From assembly GCA_948146395.1 (NCBI GenBank), contig OX411552.1:5122284-5186283 (forward strand): DNA of 64,000 bases. The letters are read 5' to 3'. The first letter of the stretch is position 1; each line of letters begins with the position of its first letter. The notes beneath the pieces were generated by a model, which made no database searches, was not told where the DNA came from, and saw only the letters and a list, made by a program, of their open reading frames with translations. Both the position numbers and the translations under genes were made by a program. This DNA comes from Fragum whitleyi. Lineage: Eukaryota > Mollusca > Bivalvia > Cardiida > Cardiidae. Shown here piece by piece: positions 45,521 through 58,300 of this stretch.

Positions 45521-48188
45521 GTACCTTTTGATCATGTAAACCACATTATTACCAATTAAGATTAGGAGTCTTTCTTTAATGCTGGTTAATCGAGAAATAG
45601 CGGTAAATTATCTCTTGATAATCTCTAACGCAAAAGCAGTGAAATTATCAAAAACTTATACCTTGATTTTGTGCATTTCATCCTATCTGACGTCATCTAT
45701 GCGGGGCGAAATAAGTGACGTCACAATGAACGTTTCATAGCAATCACGTGCAAAATGACACGCTTTGCGAAAATATGCCCTAGAAATTTCACATTTTCTC
45801 TCCTTTTTGCAATAAGGAAATAAAATAATCGTTTGTTTTTGACTGTCTAGAATTCCCGGGTTCAATTCATGACGGCGACACTCATCCTCTCTGACTATAT
45901 ATCTCCCACCAATGCGTGGATAGTTATAGACCTATGTGGGATAGCAACTATTTATCGCCCGATCAAGGTGAGAGGAGGTCGACTTTGACCACACCCCTAA
46001 AATTCGAAAATGGTTTTTCTTTGAAGATTCACAAATCCGTGGGCAATGAAAGTAAAACTGTTAGTTTTAAAGGTGATCTTGCACAGATTGAGAATATGTG
46101 ATTTTTGAAAATTTTTGTAAAATCTTTCATCGGAAGTTACGACCTCATCATGATGAAGCATTTAAAATTATAATATTCCATATGGTAATGCATGGAAAGA
46201 AGGACCGATATTCCTAAATTAAGCGAAATTCATTTTGAAAATAAAGCAACTACTAACGCCTAAAAAAATATTTTTCAATTTGGAGCCAACTATTTACGCA
46301 TGTGCATTCAGCATGTTTGTCTAATTCAATCAAAGGTTAAGGTAAAAGTATTTGACAGCTGGAAAGTTCATAACAATGCAAGCAAAAATGAAAGATTTTT
46401 CAAGGAAAAGAACGATTTTGAAATTTATAGACTTGAAATTAATAGACTGGAACCCTTACTGACCTTGCCGCTTCGAAAAGATAAGTTACAAAATTATTGA
46501 AATATGTCGTTTTTAGTGCCATTCTTAATCGAATAAAATTACACACACTTCCAAATCCGAGAACAAGTTTTGTATTTTTTGTATGAAAAACTGTGAAAGA
46601 GCTCCTTTAAAAAGTAAAGTAAAACGATAATTGTTATGGTACTTTGACAGAGGAGTTTCAGATAAGAGGGGTATTACCAGTTTCAAAGTCTTTATTTCTC
46701 ATTGAAACCCTATGTTTTGGGTACTCATTTGAATTTTCACGTCGAGTATTGTAGAAAAGATTTTTAATTTGAAATCCAAAATACCTCCTCTATCTGAAGT
46801 CCTGACAAGTTTGGGAAAAGTAAAGATCAGGGCCCGAGGTTATAAAACTTTTCTCATGCTCAGGCTCTATTTTTACAAAAGTTTAAACTAAAATAAATGT
46901 ATGAAACTAAAAGATAATATTAATGAGTTGTTATTCATAACAACTTATCAATATCATTTTTTATATTAATACATTAAATTGAGTAATAAAACTGAATTAC
47001 GGCTTTAATCTCAAAATGAAATTAGAGAAAATTTTGCATTGAGCCTGAGAAAAGTTTTATAACCTCAAACCCAGTTTTATCATAATCAAACGGCCCGGTT
47101 TGTATTGTTGGATTAGGATGAAAATTTTCACCTCCGCAAATATGACATATGGTGGTCCTTTTGCAAGAAAAGTAGATATTTAAACTATATACTGACTTGC
47201 AAAAGAAAAGCGTATCGTAGAAATGTTGTTTTCTCCTGTTTTGATGAAGATATACTAGATATCTCTTTAAATTGTTTACAACCGAGGTAATCGCACACAT
47301 TATTAAAAGAATTATCTAAGGTGGCATTTGTTCATTTCTTTAGCCGTTATATGGGACTGTTATGGAAGTTGATAAAGTGCTCTTTTAAATGTAGGCACTA
47401 GTATATTTGCGCTCAGAGAAGCTGTCCAAAACGTTTCTTTTTACGACCAATCTGGTTTCAGAAATCCACATAAAGCAAACATATTCAGTTAATACATGTG
47501 GTGAAAAAGAGAAAATATTTCTCTCCATGCTTACGATATTCCGACACTAAAATAAGAAGAAAATCTCAAAATAAGGTGGCTTTTTTCTGTGAATAATACA
47601 AAACAAGAATAGACCAACACGGTTTTTGCACTTTCACTATTCCTTCAAACTTAGATTTTCACACAATACTTTATTTCGAAAATTGACTTGGAATAGAATT
47701 CATATTTATGAGTAGAATAATTTTAGTGGAATGGCGAGTCCACCTTTAAAAACTATAGAGCATTTTCAACAACAACAAACAAATATAAAAAAAACCATAA
47801 ATAAACAGACATATCATTTCGCTTTTTCTTTTTCTCAAATAACTAGCTTGGATCTATTGAAATCAAAATAGAATGCGAAGGAAAGAATGTCATTTTACCA
47901 TAGGTTCAATAAAAAAATAATATACATAGTACCTTTTTCATCACTAATAATCTTTTAAATTAATATATACATTTATTTTGCAAGTCAGCATATTAAGAAG
48001 TCTATGATCGCATAAAACAAATTGAAAAAAGAGAGTAAAAGTGTTTGTTTATTTTTTTTTTTTTTTTCATTTTGTTTTTATGCGATCACAGACATTGTTA
48101 TATTTACTGACTTGTAAAATAAACGCATATTTTGATTTGAGAGATTATTAGTGATGAAACAAAATAAACAAGTAAGACAAAAGAAAGT
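45521..48188. other. Non-coding region
   Basis: AT-rich with only short, unconvincing reading frames. Apart from the SINE fragment at 45845-45975 I see no gene. A/T homopolymers increase after 47800. Confidence 0.4.
45845..45975 (+). mobile_element. SINE fragment
   Basis: CCCGGGTTCAATTCATGACG (B box), ACACTCATCCTCTCTGACTA, CTCCCACCAATGCGTGGATA and AGACCTATGTGGGATAGC follow the family body order. The tRNA head is incomplete. Confidence 0.45.
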
Positions 48189-48480
48189 CCGCCTGATTAG
48201 CTCAGCCAGTAGAGTACTGGACTTAAAAACCATTGACTTTCGGTCGCATGGGTTCGATTCCCGGGCTAGCTCACTACCAAACAAATTGTCTTTCGAATGA
48301 GTCGTTAAACCGAGGTCCCGTGAAACGGTAATTTACACCAATCACGTTACAGGACCATAGCGGATCTCAGCAGTAGTTTCGCCATGTCTCCTTGTACTAT
48401 CCCCGTAACAACTAACCGTCTTCTGGGGGCGTCGCTCATATGGGCATGTGCTACGGGAGCGACGATAAATATACGGAAAT
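48189..48480 (+). mobile_element. tRNA-derived SINE
   Basis: A box TGATTAGCTCAGCCAGTAGA, an anticodon-like arm, and B box GGGTTCGATTCCCGGG. The ends do not pair as an acceptor stem. A body follows (GTTAAACCGAGGTCCCGTG, GCATGTGCTACGGGAGCG) as in invertebrate SINE families. It lies just downstream of the P450 3' end. Confidence 0.65.
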
Positions 48481-48522
48481 ACACACAGGCAAAAATATGT
48501 TGTTTTAAAATCGGTATAAAGC

Positions 48523-48528
48523 TTTATT
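48523..48528 (-). terminator. Candidate polyadenylation signal of the P450 gene
   Basis: AATAAA on the minus strand, about 170 nt after the stop codon. Another AATAAA overlaps the stop codon itself. Confidence 0.4.
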
Positions 48529-48698
48529 CTAGGCATAATCAATTTGTTAAATATTACATGACAATTATGGTAGGGTTTTAGTAGAGATACCGGGTGCTTT
48601 CTATATAGTTTAACAACACTTTTAAACCAGTGAACTCTGTACAATATTTTTTTTCAAAAGCATCGACTTGAAAAAATATGTTAGAGTGATTCTAGCAT

Positions 48699-49315
48699 TT
48701 ATTCTTTCACTTTGGGCGAGTTCCTCTCTACTCGACTCTCAACAATTACTTTGAAATTTACTGGTTTAAGCGTCAGTCCATATTTACTATCCATGACAGG
48801 GGAATCTCCGGGGACTTTACTAAATTTACATTTCTGCATCATAATCGTGAAGAATAAGAACAACTCCATCTTAGCCAGGCGTTCACCCGGACACTTCCGC
48901 TTCCCGGTCCCGAATGGCAAGAAGAGCATCGAAGTTGTCCGATCCACCTCGCCGGTTTCCGTCAAAAATCGATACGGGTTGAATACTTCTGGATCCTGAA
49001 ACACTTCCGGGTCATGACTTACAGACCAGAGGTTGACAAACACAAGCGTCTTGTCCGGAATGAAGTGACCATTTAACTCAGTATCCTTGGTTGTACGATG
49101 AGGTAAGGCAAAGGGAAATATACACGAAAGACGTTCGACCTCTAATAACGTAGCTTCAGTGAACGGTAATTCGGACATGTCATTAACGTCCGGATGTCTG
49201 TCAAGACCGTACTTTTGACTGATCTCTTCGTGTACCTTCTCTTGTATATCTGGATGGCACATCAGGTACAATATAGACCATTGTAATGTACTAGCGATGG
49301 TGTCAAAACCAGCAC
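48699..49315 (-). CDS. P450 exon 3 (I helix to C-terminus)
   Basis: 617 nt. The acceptor TAATTTCAG is at 49316-49324, and the exon opens inside the Gly codon before AGFDT. It encodes the I helix, J and K helices with EVER, the meander FNPYRFL, the heme loop with Cys436 and the last beta segment. Stop TAA at 48699-48701. This is the exon duplicated and decayed at 9329-9757. Confidence 0.9.
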
Positions 49316-52300
49316 CTGAAATTATCAGTTATAAAGTTAACTTACGGTTCGGGAATATTGGATGAATACAATACGATTTGAATATTTGATGAAATCTGAA
49401 GATCGTGTGCTGTGCGTAGAAAATGAAAGTTTTTTTTTCATGTTAAATTAGGCAAATTGGGGATGACCAACAGAGTGATGTCCTATTCAGAATAAAGTGT
49501 ATTATCCCCCTTCCTTGATCCTCAAAGCGGCGTGTGACTTCTGTTAAATGCTAATTGCTCTTCTTTAACTTAGTGAAGCGGAAGCCGTAATTTTAAATAA
49601 AAAGCCATGAATGGCTTGTGTCGCTCCACAGGATTGAATTTCTCGTAAAAGGAAATCTAAGTTTTGACTAGATTTTAGATATATTGACTTCTACTGATGT
49701 TGAAATGATTTTCAAAGTTTCCACTATTATAACGTATAGAGAAATGACCTCCACCCATAACAGACATATTTTTCTTCAAATCACAATAATTTTTGGCTGA
49801 ATGATAATGGATCACCCAAGGATCACACTAATGAAGTTTGATTGATATCCATCTGTTACATTTTTTGAAAATGATTTTCAAAGTTTCCATTATATAACAT
49901 ATAGAGAAAAGACCTCCGCCCATAAAATACATATTTATCATCCGATCACAATAATTTTTGGTAGACTGATAAAGGGTCACCCAAGGATCATTCATGTAAA
50001 ATTTGGTTGATATCTATTTGTTACAGTCTGAAAAAATGATTTTCAAAATTTCCACTATATAACATATAGAGAAATGACCTCCGCCCATAAAATACATATT
50101 TATCATCTGATCACAATAATTTTTTGTAGACTGATAAAGGGTCACCCAAGGGTCATTCATGTAAAATTTGGTTGATATCTATGAGTTAGATTCTGAGAAA
50201 ACGATTTGCATAGTTTCCACTATATAACATATAGAGAAATGACCTCCGCCCATAGAAAAAATATTTTTCATCTGATCACAATAATTTTTGGTGGACTGAT
50301 AAAGGGTCACCTAAGGATCATTCATGTAAAATTTAATTGGTATCCATCAATTAGAACCTGAAAAAAATCACTTTTTACCATATTTGGAAATTAGCCACAC
50401 CCATTTAATCCATGTTTTTCATTGGATCAAAATTTCTTGAACAACTTTGAAAGAGGGTCACCCAAGGATCATTCCTGTGAAGTTTGGTTGAAATCCATTT
50501 AGTAGTTTCTGAGGAGAAGATTTTTAAAGAAAAAGTTTACGACCGCACGCACGGACGCACGGACGGACGGACGCACGACGGACACAACGCCATGACAATA
50601 GCCCCAGTGGCTTTCCAGCAGTGGAGCTAAAAACTAATGCAAACTAAAAAAAAAAGAAGAAAAAATACGGTGTACAAGGGAACACATAGGAAAACAACAA
50701 ATAAAAATGAATTTATATAATTATAAGTTATACTCGATTAGTTGTAATATATTGAATTCTTGTGCCTTCATTTCGTACGACTATAACACCAGAGCAAAAA
50801 AAAAAAGAAGAAATAAATAAATAAATAAAAAAAAATACTTATAACCTACATATACTACTCAACTTTAGCTAGGGATCAAAATGGAAAGACCATGTATTTC
50901 CGACGAGACATTTCATTCTAGCTACGACAATTTAAATAATTCTTTTTCAGTGTACCGCGTGCGCATGCCTCTACTCGGCTGCAGTTGCTGGATAGTAATG
51001 CATAATATCTAAATGAAAAGAGGGATAAATCTTGACGAGGGACTCCCTTGATAGAATGAAAAGGTTTTGTAGTGAAATATAATACGTACTCAGTGTTTGT
51101 ATATAAAAAAAATCTAACGAGGTTGGGGAAATTGATAATTTGTCGATGCTGTGCCGATACAATTTTCGATTCCCATACCCGAGTTAAATATTTTCATGCA
51201 TTACCTTAAGTACGTAATGTATTTATCTTAAAACCTCTATTTGTCTTGTTTTCGTCCATGTTTCTAACAGAAATGCAACTTTCTTAAAATAACCGCAAAC
51301 GTCATTGTTCTAAAAATAACCATTTTATATTATAAAAATTATCATATGGGATGTTATTACATGTATATTTGTAAAGATATTAGAAAAGTTGAAAAGTTTT
51401 AACACTGACGAACACATGTCAAGTTTCAAAAAGATATCTTGTATAACATTTGAGATATGGTCAAGGGTAAAAAATACTTCGTCAACGCGAACGTCAACGA
51501 ACGCGTCTAACGGTCAACAAACACGACGTCGAGGTGATAACAATAGCTCGAGTTTTTGCCGAGTTAACATTTACAGAAAATGGGAAACAATTAACAAAAA
51601 GTGAATGAATATATTTCTTGGACAACAAAATACTTACTTTCGGTCGCGATTCCTAGCAAAAATGTATTATACATGTGTATGCTACAAATATCTTTTGAAA
51701 GTTTCCGCTTTTCAAGACACAACTATATTTGAATACACAATCACTAAAAGAACAAAATTACAGACAATCAATTGATAACTATTAGTTCAATATAAAAGCC
51801 GGAATCCTTTTTTTTAAGAATTAAAGATGAACTTATGAAAACTTCATTTTTACTGCCCGCCATTACTCACCATGAATTCGTGAAACCTGAAAGGGAATGT
51901 CCTAAGCATCACTCCTGTGCAGTGTATCAAAATTCTGATCAGTAGTTTCACAGAGGAAGTTTATATATATACATGTATATATATCATCATAGGGGATCAT
52001 TTATCGGTGACGTAACTTGACGTATATTTTTTATTTAAATTCAACTATTAATGGAAAAAAAGCGGAAACAAAGCTGACATGTTTCGCGCTTGGCTCATCT
52101 GAGCGTTGTCATAGGGGACCATTTATCGGTGACGCAACTTGAGCCCATTGCATCTGCCCGATCAAATTTGAACCAAGAAATCGTTAAAAAGAGAACGTCC
52201 TAGGCATCATTTTGTTGAATTTTGACTCGTAGCTTCAGAGATTCTTTTTTGGATTTCATCATAATGGACCATTTTTCGGTGACGCAAAAGCCCATGGAGC

Positions 52301-55300
52301 TCATGTCATCTGTCCGATCAAAATTTAAGGAAGAAATCTGTAAGAGCATGTCCAAAGGACGTCAAGTGGGGCAAAAATGGTCGCCTCGTGCTTTTAAGAA
52401 AATATAAATCTTACAAAAAACTGTCCGCAACTAACGCATAGCTGAAAAGTACTGACGTAAGCCGGTGTCGACACAGCAGACAAGTTATGTTCAATTTATT
52501 GGATTACAAGTCCAATGCGCTGACCACTGAGCCAAAGAAAGCCTACCCTAACGCAGGTAACATTGTATTCAAACCAAAGAAGCTATGCAGGAGTGGTGAG
52601 AGTGGTCTCCCATAAAAACAACAAGCTATATTTTTGTGAATTTAGCGTGTATGGAACCATCCCTTAAATACAGTTTGATTCAAATAGGTTGAAACTACCT
52701 ATCAATTCTTGTAATGTTGTCATAATGTGGACGTCTGTCAGACCGACTGAGTTCTTCTCTTCCTCGCTCGTCTCGTGCGTGGCTCGGATCAAAGCGTCCG
52801 TAATGTCTCGAACATAGGACGGGTCATAAGTGTCCACGTGCTCTCGCTGTTTCTTCAAGCACAGCTGGTCCATGGTATCAAGGATCGTAAGAAAGTGTTT
52901 GAAAGATCTCTGTGTGAAATGTCGCATCCACGGCATGATATCTACAGGATTACCTGAAATCGGAATACAATGAATAGAGACGGTGGGTTTGAATGGATCA
53001 AGGCACAATGTAACTAATTGTTGAAATGAAGATTTTGAATTTTTAAAGACGATATAACGTTACGAATTATATCCAATCACATCGCGATATTGACATTGAT
53101 CAAGACAAAAACCATTCAAAAGCACTCGCTTAGCGCTCAAATCATTCATTCCTAACACTCACTCGAATCTTTAAAAAACGCTTAGAAATTGTTCATAAAC
53201 GCTTCGAAGCGACCACGTCTAATAAGCGACCATCCTTTATAAGCGATTTTTTTTTCAAAATCCGCTTCTTTAAATCAAAATATCCTAAAAGGCTATATTA
53301 TTCGTCAAAAAATATTCTAAATGGATCCTATGTTGTTTAAAACTCGTTAGAATGGCCTCAATTAGACGATTAGCAACAATTGATTATTGAGAGATTAGCA
53401 GTAACATACATGTTCAATCAAAATTATATTTCTAATCTGCAAACAAAACACGCCGACTGAACAATAACCTTTGTATCTGGCAGATATTCTGAATCTAGTA
53501 TGGTTATGCGATCTTCCTATGTAAAACTATTTTAGATACGAGCTTTTATTGACGTCGACTAAAACATGTTTTTTCAAAAAATAATCTTACAGTTAAAAAC
53601 ATCGTGAACTTGACAAGGAGAAAAATTTTGGAATGAAAATGAATGATTTCAATGAGCGATATTTTAACTATTTCAAGGTAGGCAAAACGATATCTCTAAT
53701 TTTGTCCAAATTTGGCGAAATAAGCGATATTTATACCTCCTTTTAATATGATAGATATATAGAGAGCTCAGTGAGTGATTTAGAATATTTTTGATTGAGT
53801 TGATAGTCAATCTGAGTGATGTGCCCTTGGTAATGGCCGACATGTTTTTGTCATTGAGAAAAAAATAATGAAAACAACAAAATGGGCGATGATTTACAGG
53901 CGTACAGACAACGAATTGGCACTTTTTCAATGCCGAATAAAGTAAGGAAGAGACTCAAAACACTTAAGATCCCAAGTACAGTCAGAAAAAGATTTTTGAA
54001 TATTTTGAAGGTCGCGGTGTGTTTGTCCGCTTTGTTATTGACCTGTGGTGACGTGGAGTCAAACCCTGGCCCGACAACAGAAACCCGTTCTACACGACAA
54101 ACTACACTTTCTTTTAGTGATGCAGTCGCAACACCCACACCAGACAATGCAGAACATCAGGAAAACTAGCTCGACCCCCAGATTACAGGCGTTATCGAAA
54201 AAATGACCCCAAACAAGAAGCACGGGGAAAACCAATGCATCCGATACTGATATAATGGAATTTCTTCGTGATATGCGGGCAGAATTCAGCTTAAATTTAG
54301 TAACAATAAATAATAAAATCTATGGTATAACAAAAACCGTAGAAACACTAAAGGCTGAAAATGCTGGGCTGAAAGAGGAAAACATTGCGATAAAGGGAGA
54401 ACTAGAACGTTTAAATTCGAAAGTGGATTCACTCGAAGGTCATTCACGTAGAAATAATCTCAAGTTTAACGGAATACCTGGGCCGAACAAAGAAACGTGG
54501 GATGAATCCGAAGCAAGGATCAGAAAGTTCATTAGATTAAATTTAGATCGACCCGATCTTGAAAATGTTGATATTGAGAGAGCGCACAGAGTAAAATCGA
54601 AAGGTTTTGATACTTTTCCTATCTTGGTGAAATTTTCAAAGTTTAAAGATCGGGATGAGATATTGAGATCAGCCAAAGATAAACTGAAGAAATCCCCTTA
54701 TTTTGTGCAGGAAGATTTTACCGACAAAGTGAAGTTTTGCAGATACAAGCTAAGTAAGCGTCTTATGGATGCCAGGAAGGACGGACTTTATGCTAGTTTG
54801 AATTTGGACAAATTGACAATAGAAAATGAAGTATTCAAGTATGATTTAACCACCGATGAAGTTTATAAAATTGGGACGACCAAATCAGCACTGAATAAAA
54901 AGTCACAAACACGTGATGGCACGAGACAAAATAGCACGCAATCCTCATTGGACGATGTCATGGTAGAGGGCGGGGCAAGTGAAATCGATTAACAGTGCGG
55001 CCGAGGTCCTTTAAATAGCGACCCTTATCTATGTAATACCACCTTTTCCATATTAACCTGGAATATAGCCGGACTCTCAAAATATGAAAATAATTCCGAT
55101 GTTAAGACTTATTTATCACAGTTTGATATAGTTGGTTTATTAGAAACTTGGAGCCGATCTGAAGATGAATTTAATGACTTTTTGAATGATTATAAATATT
55201 TCGATTGTATCAGACGAAAAACAAACTCTAGTTTTCGAAATAGCGGTGGAGTTGGTGTGTTTGTTAAATGCACACTAATAAATAGTCACTTCGTAACACG

Positions 55301-58300
55301 CGTATTTTGCCATTTTACCGATTGTATTGTTCTTTACTTGAATACTAGTATTTACGACGTAGGTGAAGATATTATTCTATTTATTACCTATGTTTCTCCC
55401 GAGGGATCGCCTATTTACAGAAACTTGGAAGAAGGAAATGGGATAATATTGCTTGAAAATAAAATAACTGAGGTAAAGAGTATTTATCCCAATAGCCTTA
55501 TTTACCTTGCTGGAGATTTGAATGCAAGAACAAGTGATTTACTGGATTTTATACCCAGTGACTCGCTTGATTTTGTTTTCAATGCAGATACCGACTATGT
55601 TGTAGATACTTTTGATTTACATCGAAAAACACGCGACAAAGATAAACTGAATTCATTCGGAAAATCGTTAATCGATCTCTGTTGCTCACATAGTGTACAC
55701 TTTTTAAATGGACGTCTTTTTGATGACGCGTCGGGTCAATATACTTGTTTTTCTAATAATGGCTGTAGCGTTGTAGATTACCATGTAATTTCGACAGAGT
55801 TATTTCCCTTTGTTTCATTTTTTCGCATTGAAGATAGAGATCAATCTGATCATTTTCCAGTTCTTTCAAACCTAACATTTAGAAATTTCTCACAAGATAT
55901 TAATACTAGTAATACGAATATAAATGAACCATTACAAAAATATGATAGTTTTAGGTGGATTGAGGATTTAAAAGGGGATTTTATCACAATGTTTAACACG
56001 AATTTTATCATCACTGAAGAAAATTTGAAAAACTGTATTAATACAAATATTGACGAATGTATTAAAAAAATAACTGAATTATACAAAGGAGTCGCTGTAA
56101 ATGTTAATATGTACGTTAAATTTAGAGAATATAAGATTGAAACAGTTATTCAACCAGAATGGTGGGACTCATAATGTAATATTATTAAACGAAAGAAATT
56201 TAGCCTTTTGCGAAAATATCGATTTACTAATGAAAATGACGACTTCATTAATTATAAAACTGCAAGAAATGAATTTAAAGCGCTTTGTAGGAGGAAACAA
56301 GCCAATTTTCAGTTACAGAAACGGAGAGACTTATCCCAGTCATGTAATAATCCAAAAGCATTTTGGTCAATCTTGAAAAATAGTTCCGTCCGAGCGAAAG
56401 ATAAACAAATAACAAACCCAATACATGTAATTGAATGGATATCGTACTTTAAGTCGTTACTTTTTGACGAACAGTCACCGACTATTCCAATTGTAAAAGA
56501 AAATCGGCAATTCTTTATCCATGAGATGGATTATACATTGAATAGTGATATTACTTTAGAAGAGGTACATAAAAGCATATCAAAATTAAAACGTAATAAA
56601 GCACATGGAAAAGATGGCCTTCCAGCAGAATTTATTAAATCAACAATGAATACAATATCGCCAATTTTAGTGCTAGTTTTTAATAAAGTTTTTAATACTG
56701 GCGTTATTCCACAGTCATGGACAGAAACAGTATTAATCCCAGTGCATAAATCAGGAAGTAAACTTGACCCCACAAACTACAGGGGCATATCTCTATTAAA
56801 TGTTTTATATAATTTTTTTCAAACATTATAAATGACCGCCTTGTAAAATGGGCGAATCAGTTCGGTATAATTGATGAAATGCAATCTGGTTTTAGAACAG
56901 GATACTCCCCGATAGACAACATCTTTTGCTTACAAAGTATGATACAAAAATATTTATCTCAACCTGGTGGCAGATTTTATGTTTTATACGTAGATTTTAA
57001 AAAAGCATTTGACTCGTTGAACCATAATAAAGTTTTCGAATGTCTAAGCAAAAAAGGGGTACAGGGTAAAATATTAAAAACTCTTTTATCGATGTATTCT
57101 AATTTAAATGCGTTTATTAAAATTGATGGAAAACTTTCATCTCCGATTCAATGTAATGTTGGTTTGAAACAAGGTGACTCATTTTCTTCAACGATCTTCA
57201 ACATTTTTATAAACGAACTTCACACAGTTCTTAAGGCTAAATGAGGTAGAGGTATTTTTATTACAAGTGAAATTGACGATATTTTATGCATTATGTTTGC
57301 CGACGACGTTGCAAATTGTGCAGACACAGTTATCAATCTACAAAATCAACTTAACGTCATAGAAGGTTTCTGTAATAAAACAGGGATGCAAGTAAATTTG
57401 GCAAAATCAGAGATAATTGTTTTCAGAAATGGGGGGCCTTTACGTGAATCCGAAAAAATGGTTATTTAGGGGAGAAAGAATTAACATAACTTCAGTCTAT
57501 AAATATATGGGTTTACTATTTACTCCGAAATTATCATGGTGTTTGGCTAAAAGAAAACTTGCAGCTCAAGCTCGTAAAGCAATGTATCAAATTTACAAAT
57601 TTCAAAAACCTTTTGGTAAGTTTCCACACAATGAATATTTCAAAATCTTTGATTCAATGGTTACACCAATCCTAACTTACGGGGCAGAGATCTGGGGGTA
57701 TGAATATTCTGAAACGGTTGAACAAATCCATTTTAAATATTGTAAAGATTTCCTAGGAGTTGGTACTTCAGTAAATAACTCAATGGCCCTAGGTGAATCT
57801 GGTAGACTCCCAATAGCATATCAATATCACACAAAATTTGTAAAATACTGGTTAAGACTTATACAAATGAATCCCAGGAGATATCCCAAAAACTGTTATG
57901 ATATGCTTAAAAATATGATGAAATAGGAAGGTTAAACTGGGTTTCCAATATTAGACAGTTTTTATTTACATACGGTTTTGGTATTGTCTGGATTTCCCAA
58001 GAAGCTGGTAATACAACCCAGTTTCTTAAGAATTTAAAACAGAGACTTAAAGACTGCTATTCACAAACTTGGCATAGTGATATTATTAATTCATCAAGAT
58101 GTGATTTCTATCAAAGTTTTAAAAGTCTTCTAGACGTAGAAAAGTACCTGACAATCGATATGCCACAGTATCATAGGCGCTCATTGAGTCGTTTTAGATG
58201 TTCAAATCATAAACTTAATATAGAAATTGGTCGACATTATAACGTTAATAGAGAAGATAGAGTATGTGTTTATTGTTTCTCTGAAAAAAATGTTCTAGTC

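Larger units (their letters stand above)
49316..52698 (-). other. P450 intron 2
   Basis: 3383 bp, with donor GATAG|GTAGTT at 52698 and acceptor TTTCAG at 49316. It hosts the pearl-like element (49690-50625), the palindromic element (51062-51380), a diverged tandem repeat and a tRNA-like half. Confidence 0.8.

Noticed and set aside
45916..46101. 61-codon plus-strand frame
   Set aside because: Its first third lies in a SINE fragment and the rest shows no recognisable feature.
48189..48272. tRNA gene with good A and B boxes
   Set aside because: The acceptor ends do not pair and a SINE body follows.
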